Assembly (NCBI GenBank): GCA_007116275.1 | Contig: SKIU01000101.1 | Coordinates: forward strand, 1-9,516 | Reading direction: 5' to 3' | Length of the DNA: 9,516 nt | Source of the DNA: a candidate division SR1 bacterium | GTDB lineage: Bacteria; Patescibacteriota; Gracilibacteria; Absconditabacterales; Absconditicoccaceae | Part shown: positions 7,364-9,516 of the stretch, one piece after another | Layout of the letters: each line of letters begins with the position of its first letter | Numbering within the stretch: position 1 is the first letter of the stretch | Translations under genes and position numbers: made by a program | The notes under the pieces: model-generated | What the model was told of the DNA's origin: nothing | The model's database searches: none | The model's input: only the letters and a program-made list of their open reading frames with translations

Positions 7364-8485
7364 TTATTTTTTCTTGAAATACGAAAAGTCTTCTCCATCT
7401 TTTAGGTTTATAAGTACTTCATACATCAGTTTGATCGTATGTTCAATATCTATTTTTTCTGCCATTTCGACAGTGGTATGCATATAACGGATTGGAAGCG
7501 ATATAAGTACTGCTGGTCTTCCACCTCTACTATAGGCAAATTCATCAGTATCCGTCCCAGTATAGGTCGATGATGCTGCTCTTTGGAAGGGTATTTTTTT
7601 CTTCTCAGCTATATCTATAATATAATCCATAAATCCATTGTGTATAGATGGTGCACGAGCAAGTGTTGGTCCTTCCCCACATTTGAGTAGTCACTCTCTT
7701 TTTTGATTAATCATCGGTGTGGTCGTATCATGTGTTACATCAGTAACGATAGCCAGATCAGGATTGATACGATAAGCCATCATTTCAGCACCTTTGAGTC
7801 CAATTTCTTCTTGGACAGCATTGACGATATACAAACCAAAAGGAAGTTTTTTCTTATTCTTATGTAATAATCTTGCAACCTGTGCGATCATAAATCATCC
7901 AGCACGGTTATCCAACGCACGTCCTACTCGGTAACGATCATTAAGCACAAAAAATTTGTCATCATAGGTAATCACATCTCATACATGTACTCCCATTTTT
8001 TCTACTTCTTTTTTATTCTTTGCTCAGATATCAAGTGTAATATTCTCTACTTTTGGTGTTGCTTCTTTTTCGCCAAATCTGCGAGTATGGATAGCAGGTC
8101 GCCCAAAGACAGCTTTAATAGGTCATTTTTTGGTCCAGATATCTACAGTTTTGGACGGTGCGATAAGGTGATCAGATCACCCATTGCGGATGACATAGAT
8201 CAGTCCATCATCACCGATATAGTTCACAAACCAACTTATCTCATCACAGTGTGCTTCGATAACCACTTTGAACTTCTCATCAGGATTAATAACTGCGACT
8301 GCTGATCCATAGCTATCAGTTTCAATAGTATCGACATATGGTTTGATATAATCCATCCATACTTGTTGTCCCCTGTATTCAGACCCAGTAGGGGAGGGTG
8401 TATTGATAAGTGTTTCAAAAAATCCTAATTCTTGTTCTCCAAGTATTGATGATTTTTTCATCTTCTTCTTAGTGTCTTTTGGCAT
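7364..8485 (-). CDS. M42 family metallo-aminopeptidase (FrvX/TET-like)
   Basis: A 373-residue M42 peptidase from ATG 8485 to TAA 7364, close to the family's ~350 residues plus a short Lys-rich N-terminal tail. These dinuclear metal enzymes remove N-terminal residues from peptides and often form large tetrahedral complexes in the cytosol. Ligand motifs are all present: His79 in EAHCDE, Asp192 in ALDNRAGG, the catalytic Glu226 and metal-binding Glu227 in VQEEIGLKGA, Asp249 in TDVTHD, and His336 in RYMHTTVE. TGTDTDEFAYSRGG (309-322) is the typical region before the last ligand. UGA encodes six glycines (103, 121, 154, 169, 197 and the one before LLKCGEG). It lies 25 bp after the cupin gene and is probably cotranscribed with it. 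The family is very sure; the residue preference (Glu, Leu or broad) is unknown. Confidence 0.94.
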
Positions 8486-8510
8486 TGTACTATGTAATGA
8501 ATAAATAAAG

Positions 8511-8792
8511 TTAGCTATCTCATTTGACCATTTCTGCTACTATATACTGACATCCAGCAGGTCAGACTGTGGCACTATGTTCTTTTCCAAAAGGAACATC
8601 GAACCTCTCTCATGCAGATACGGTGATACTCTCGCCCGAGAAGTCAAACGTGACATCACCATGGGTTATATATACACTCACTTTATCCTGATGGCTATGT
8701 ACTGGATACAAAGTACCAGGAGCATCTTTCCGTTCAAAGATATGGGCAAACCCTTCATCTTCAAATTGCTGTAGTATGGTTTCTTCTATCAT
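8511..8792 (-). CDS. Small single-domain cupin protein
   Basis: A 93-residue protein (ATG 8792, TAA 8511) with one conserved beta-barrel cupin domain. Motif 1 is seen as VHSHQDKVSVYITHG: His32 and His34 are present, but the usual Glu four residues later is Val38, so the metal site may be incomplete or altered; Gly45 closes the motif. Motif 2 is intact as GERFDVPFGKEH (61-72) with Gly61, Pro67, Gly69 and His72; Gly61 is a UGA codon. Two further UGA glycines lie near the C-terminus (VGPAG and KGDS). Such small cupins bind metal or small ligands and have varied roles. The gene directly precedes the M42 peptidase on the same strand, suggesting one operon, but no shared function is evident. Confidence 0.85.
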
Positions 8793-8857
8793 TGGTTAGA
8801 TAGATAGTAAAAGAACATTATTTGCTTCTCGGTCATTATGGTCTGTCTGGACTCACC

Positions 8858-8894
8858 GTCATTGCGAGGAGTCAAAGACGACGTGGCAATCTTA
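8858..8894 (+). repeat. Left 37-bp terminal repeat of GIY-YIG cassette
   Basis: It begins GTCATTGCGA and ends GTGGCAATCTTA, with ATTGC and GCAAT able to pair as a hairpin. The same ends occur in inverted orientation at 9201-9237, with identical total length but a different 15-bp middle. Its last three bases, TTA, are the TAA stop codon of the nuclease gene on the other strand. From memory, repeats of the GTCATTGCGAGG...GGCAATC type are scattered through many bacterial genomes. Confidence 0.75.
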
Positions 8895-9182
8895 GACTAG
8901 ATCATCGTATAGGTCATCTCGATTTGGATTTAGCTGTTTAATAAGTAAGATCTTCCTCTTCCTATTCCAGGATTTTATTTGTTTCTCTCTGTGTATAGCA
9001 TTGGTCATAGTTCAACAATCCTCATAATATACCAACCTTTTGACAAAGTATTTTTGTGTAAATCATTCAACCAACCCTTCCTTATGTTCATATATCCTTC
9101 TTATCAAATTGTTTGTTACTCAGACATATAATACACCGTCTTTTTTGGATGCAAGGATATATACATAGCCTGTTTTTCCCAT
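8892..9182 (-). CDS. GIY-YIG endonuclease domain protein (YhbQ/UvrC-type)
   Basis: A 96-residue single-domain nuclease from ATG 9182 to TAA 8892. The signature reads YVYIL (6-10) ... LYVGVT (18-23), the GIY-YIG motif, followed by Arg28/Arg29 and His33 in NLIRRIYEHKEG, GFTQKYFVKRLVYYE (40-54) and REKQIKSW with the catalytic Glu66. This is the pattern of small stand-alone GIY-YIG proteins. UGA encodes Gly21, the last G of the motif, plus Gly40 and Gly57. The frame is open further upstream, but the family starts at YVYIL and a terminal repeat lies 18 bp upstream, so this ATG is best. The gene fills the cassette; its stop codon lies inside one repeat. It probably cuts or binds DNA; whether it mobilises the cassette is not known. 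Confidence 0.92.
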
Positions 9183-9200
9183 TGTATATGTAGAGAATAA

Positions 9201-9237
9201 TAAGATTGCCACACTCCATCCAGTCGTTCGCAATGAC
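9201..9237 (-). repeat. Right 37-bp terminal repeat of GIY-YIG cassette
   Basis: Read on the minus strand it begins GTCATTGCGA and ends GTGGCAATCTTA, identical to the left copy at both ends, 22 of 22 positions. The central 15 bases match in only one position. It lies 18 bp upstream of the nuclease start and 6 bp from the proS stop. Confidence 0.75.
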
Positions 9238-9243
9238 AAACGG

Positions 9244-9516
9244 TTAATACGCTCTCGCAAATAACACTCTTTGCGTACTTGCCTTTCAGGTGAGAATACA
9301 TGTCCCATATTCTTCAGGGTTATCCAGAGGTATACATCTAATGGTAGCTTTGGTTTCTTCTTTGATTTGTAATTCTGTTTCGGTTGTCCCATCCCAATGT
9401 GCCATGACAAACTTCTTTTCATCGAGGGCTTGTTTGAACGCATCATAGCTATCTACAGAAACAGTATTTTCTTCTCTCATTGTTTTATTTCTCTCAAGAA
9501 GATTTTTTTGCATATC
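9244..9516 (-). CDS. proS: Prolyl-tRNA synthetase, C-terminal 90 residues (partial, runs off right edge)
   Basis: The frame enters from the right edge and ends at TAA 9246-9244. It charges tRNA-Pro with proline. Visible features are the last part of the anticodon-binding domain (LLERNKTMREENTVSVDSYD) and the C-terminal domain of the archaeal/eukaryal-type ProRS: FVMAHWDGTTETELQIKEET, then KATIRCIPLD, CILTGK and the family's closing VLFARAY, whose final Tyr is conserved. UGA encodes the Gly of CILTGK; the standard code would cut off the last 14 residues, including that Tyr. This is the ThrRS-like type without the editing insertion of the common bacterial form. The N-terminal catalytic domain lies outside the window. 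Confidence 0.93.

Larger units (their letters stand above)
8858..9237. mobile_element. 380-bp GIY-YIG nuclease cassette with inverted repeat ends
   Basis: One small nuclease gene lies between two inverted 37-bp repeats. The cassette fills almost all the space between the prolyl-tRNA synthetase stop (6 bp away) and the cupin gene, interrupting neither. No obvious target-site duplication is visible. The layout fits a mobile gene that carries its own recognition repeats, but movement is inferred. Confidence 0.6.

Noticed and set aside
2225..8485. Fragmented pseudogenes (ALDH, GDH and M42 each broken by several TGAs)
   Set aside because: All breaks are TGA, never TAA or TAG, there is no frame change, and each TGA sits on an expected Gly. 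The genes are intact in code 25.
9120..9446. A longer minus-strand frame that would extend the GIY-YIG protein upstream to 9446
   Set aside because: It would overlap the proS coding region in another frame and run through the terminal repeat. The family begins at YVYIL just after the ATG at 9182.
1..9516. tRNA, rRNA or CRISPR array
   Set aside because: No cloverleaf with a GTTC-type loop, no rRNA-like segment and no regularly spaced identical repeats were seen on either strand.

Overview
The window comes from a bacterium that reads UGA as glycine (genetic code 25), which places it in the candidate phyla Absconditabacteria (SR1) or Gracilibacteria (BD1-5) of the CPR/Patescibacteria. Under the standard code most genes here fall apart at TGA. 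With UGA = Gly, eleven genes become open frames, and about 70 in-frame TGAs land on glycines that families require: the Gly-rich loop and GxGxxG motif of glutamate dehydrogenase, the ELGG and GQ-C regions of aldehyde dehydrogenase, cupin motif 2, the GIY-YIG motif and the M42 NRAGG motif. Of the eleven stops that can be seen, ten are TAA, one is TAG and none is TGA. The DNA is AT-rich and clear Shine-Dalgarno sequences are absent.

Layout. 1-82: start of a minus-strand membrane or exported protein that leaves the window. 290-1171 (-): membrane-anchored protein with a PsbP-like outer domain. 1172-1468: no gene, but a cluster of inverted and direct repeats built on TATCCAA. 1469-2107 (-): Nudix hydrolase bracketed by a perfect 14-bp inverted repeat. 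2225-3586 (-): succinate-semialdehyde-dehydrogenase-like ALDH, downstream of 3675-4664 (-), an ATP-grasp ligase of the GshF/CphA type. 4665-4876: divergent promoter region. 4877-6115 (+): glutamate dehydrogenase, closed by a strong intrinsic terminator. 6227-6763 and 6870-7331 (+): two unrecognised proteins. 7364-8485 (-): M42 metallo-aminopeptidase, with a small cupin gene just upstream (8511-8792). 8858-9237: a 380-bp cassette holding a GIY-YIG nuclease between two inverted 37-bp repeats. 9244-9516 (-): C-terminus of an archaeal-type prolyl-tRNA synthetase.

How the genes may work together. Glutamate dehydrogenase, the ATP-grasp ligase and the ALDH sit back to back, which suggests (inference only) use of glutamate or related amino acids. 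The M42 peptidase could supply amino acids from peptides, which fits the host-dependent life of these phyla. The two inverted-repeat cassettes (Nudix and GIY-YIG) are the most mobile-looking parts. The GIY-YIG cassette is the most striking non-genic structure: its repeat arms are identical while the middle is almost completely different.
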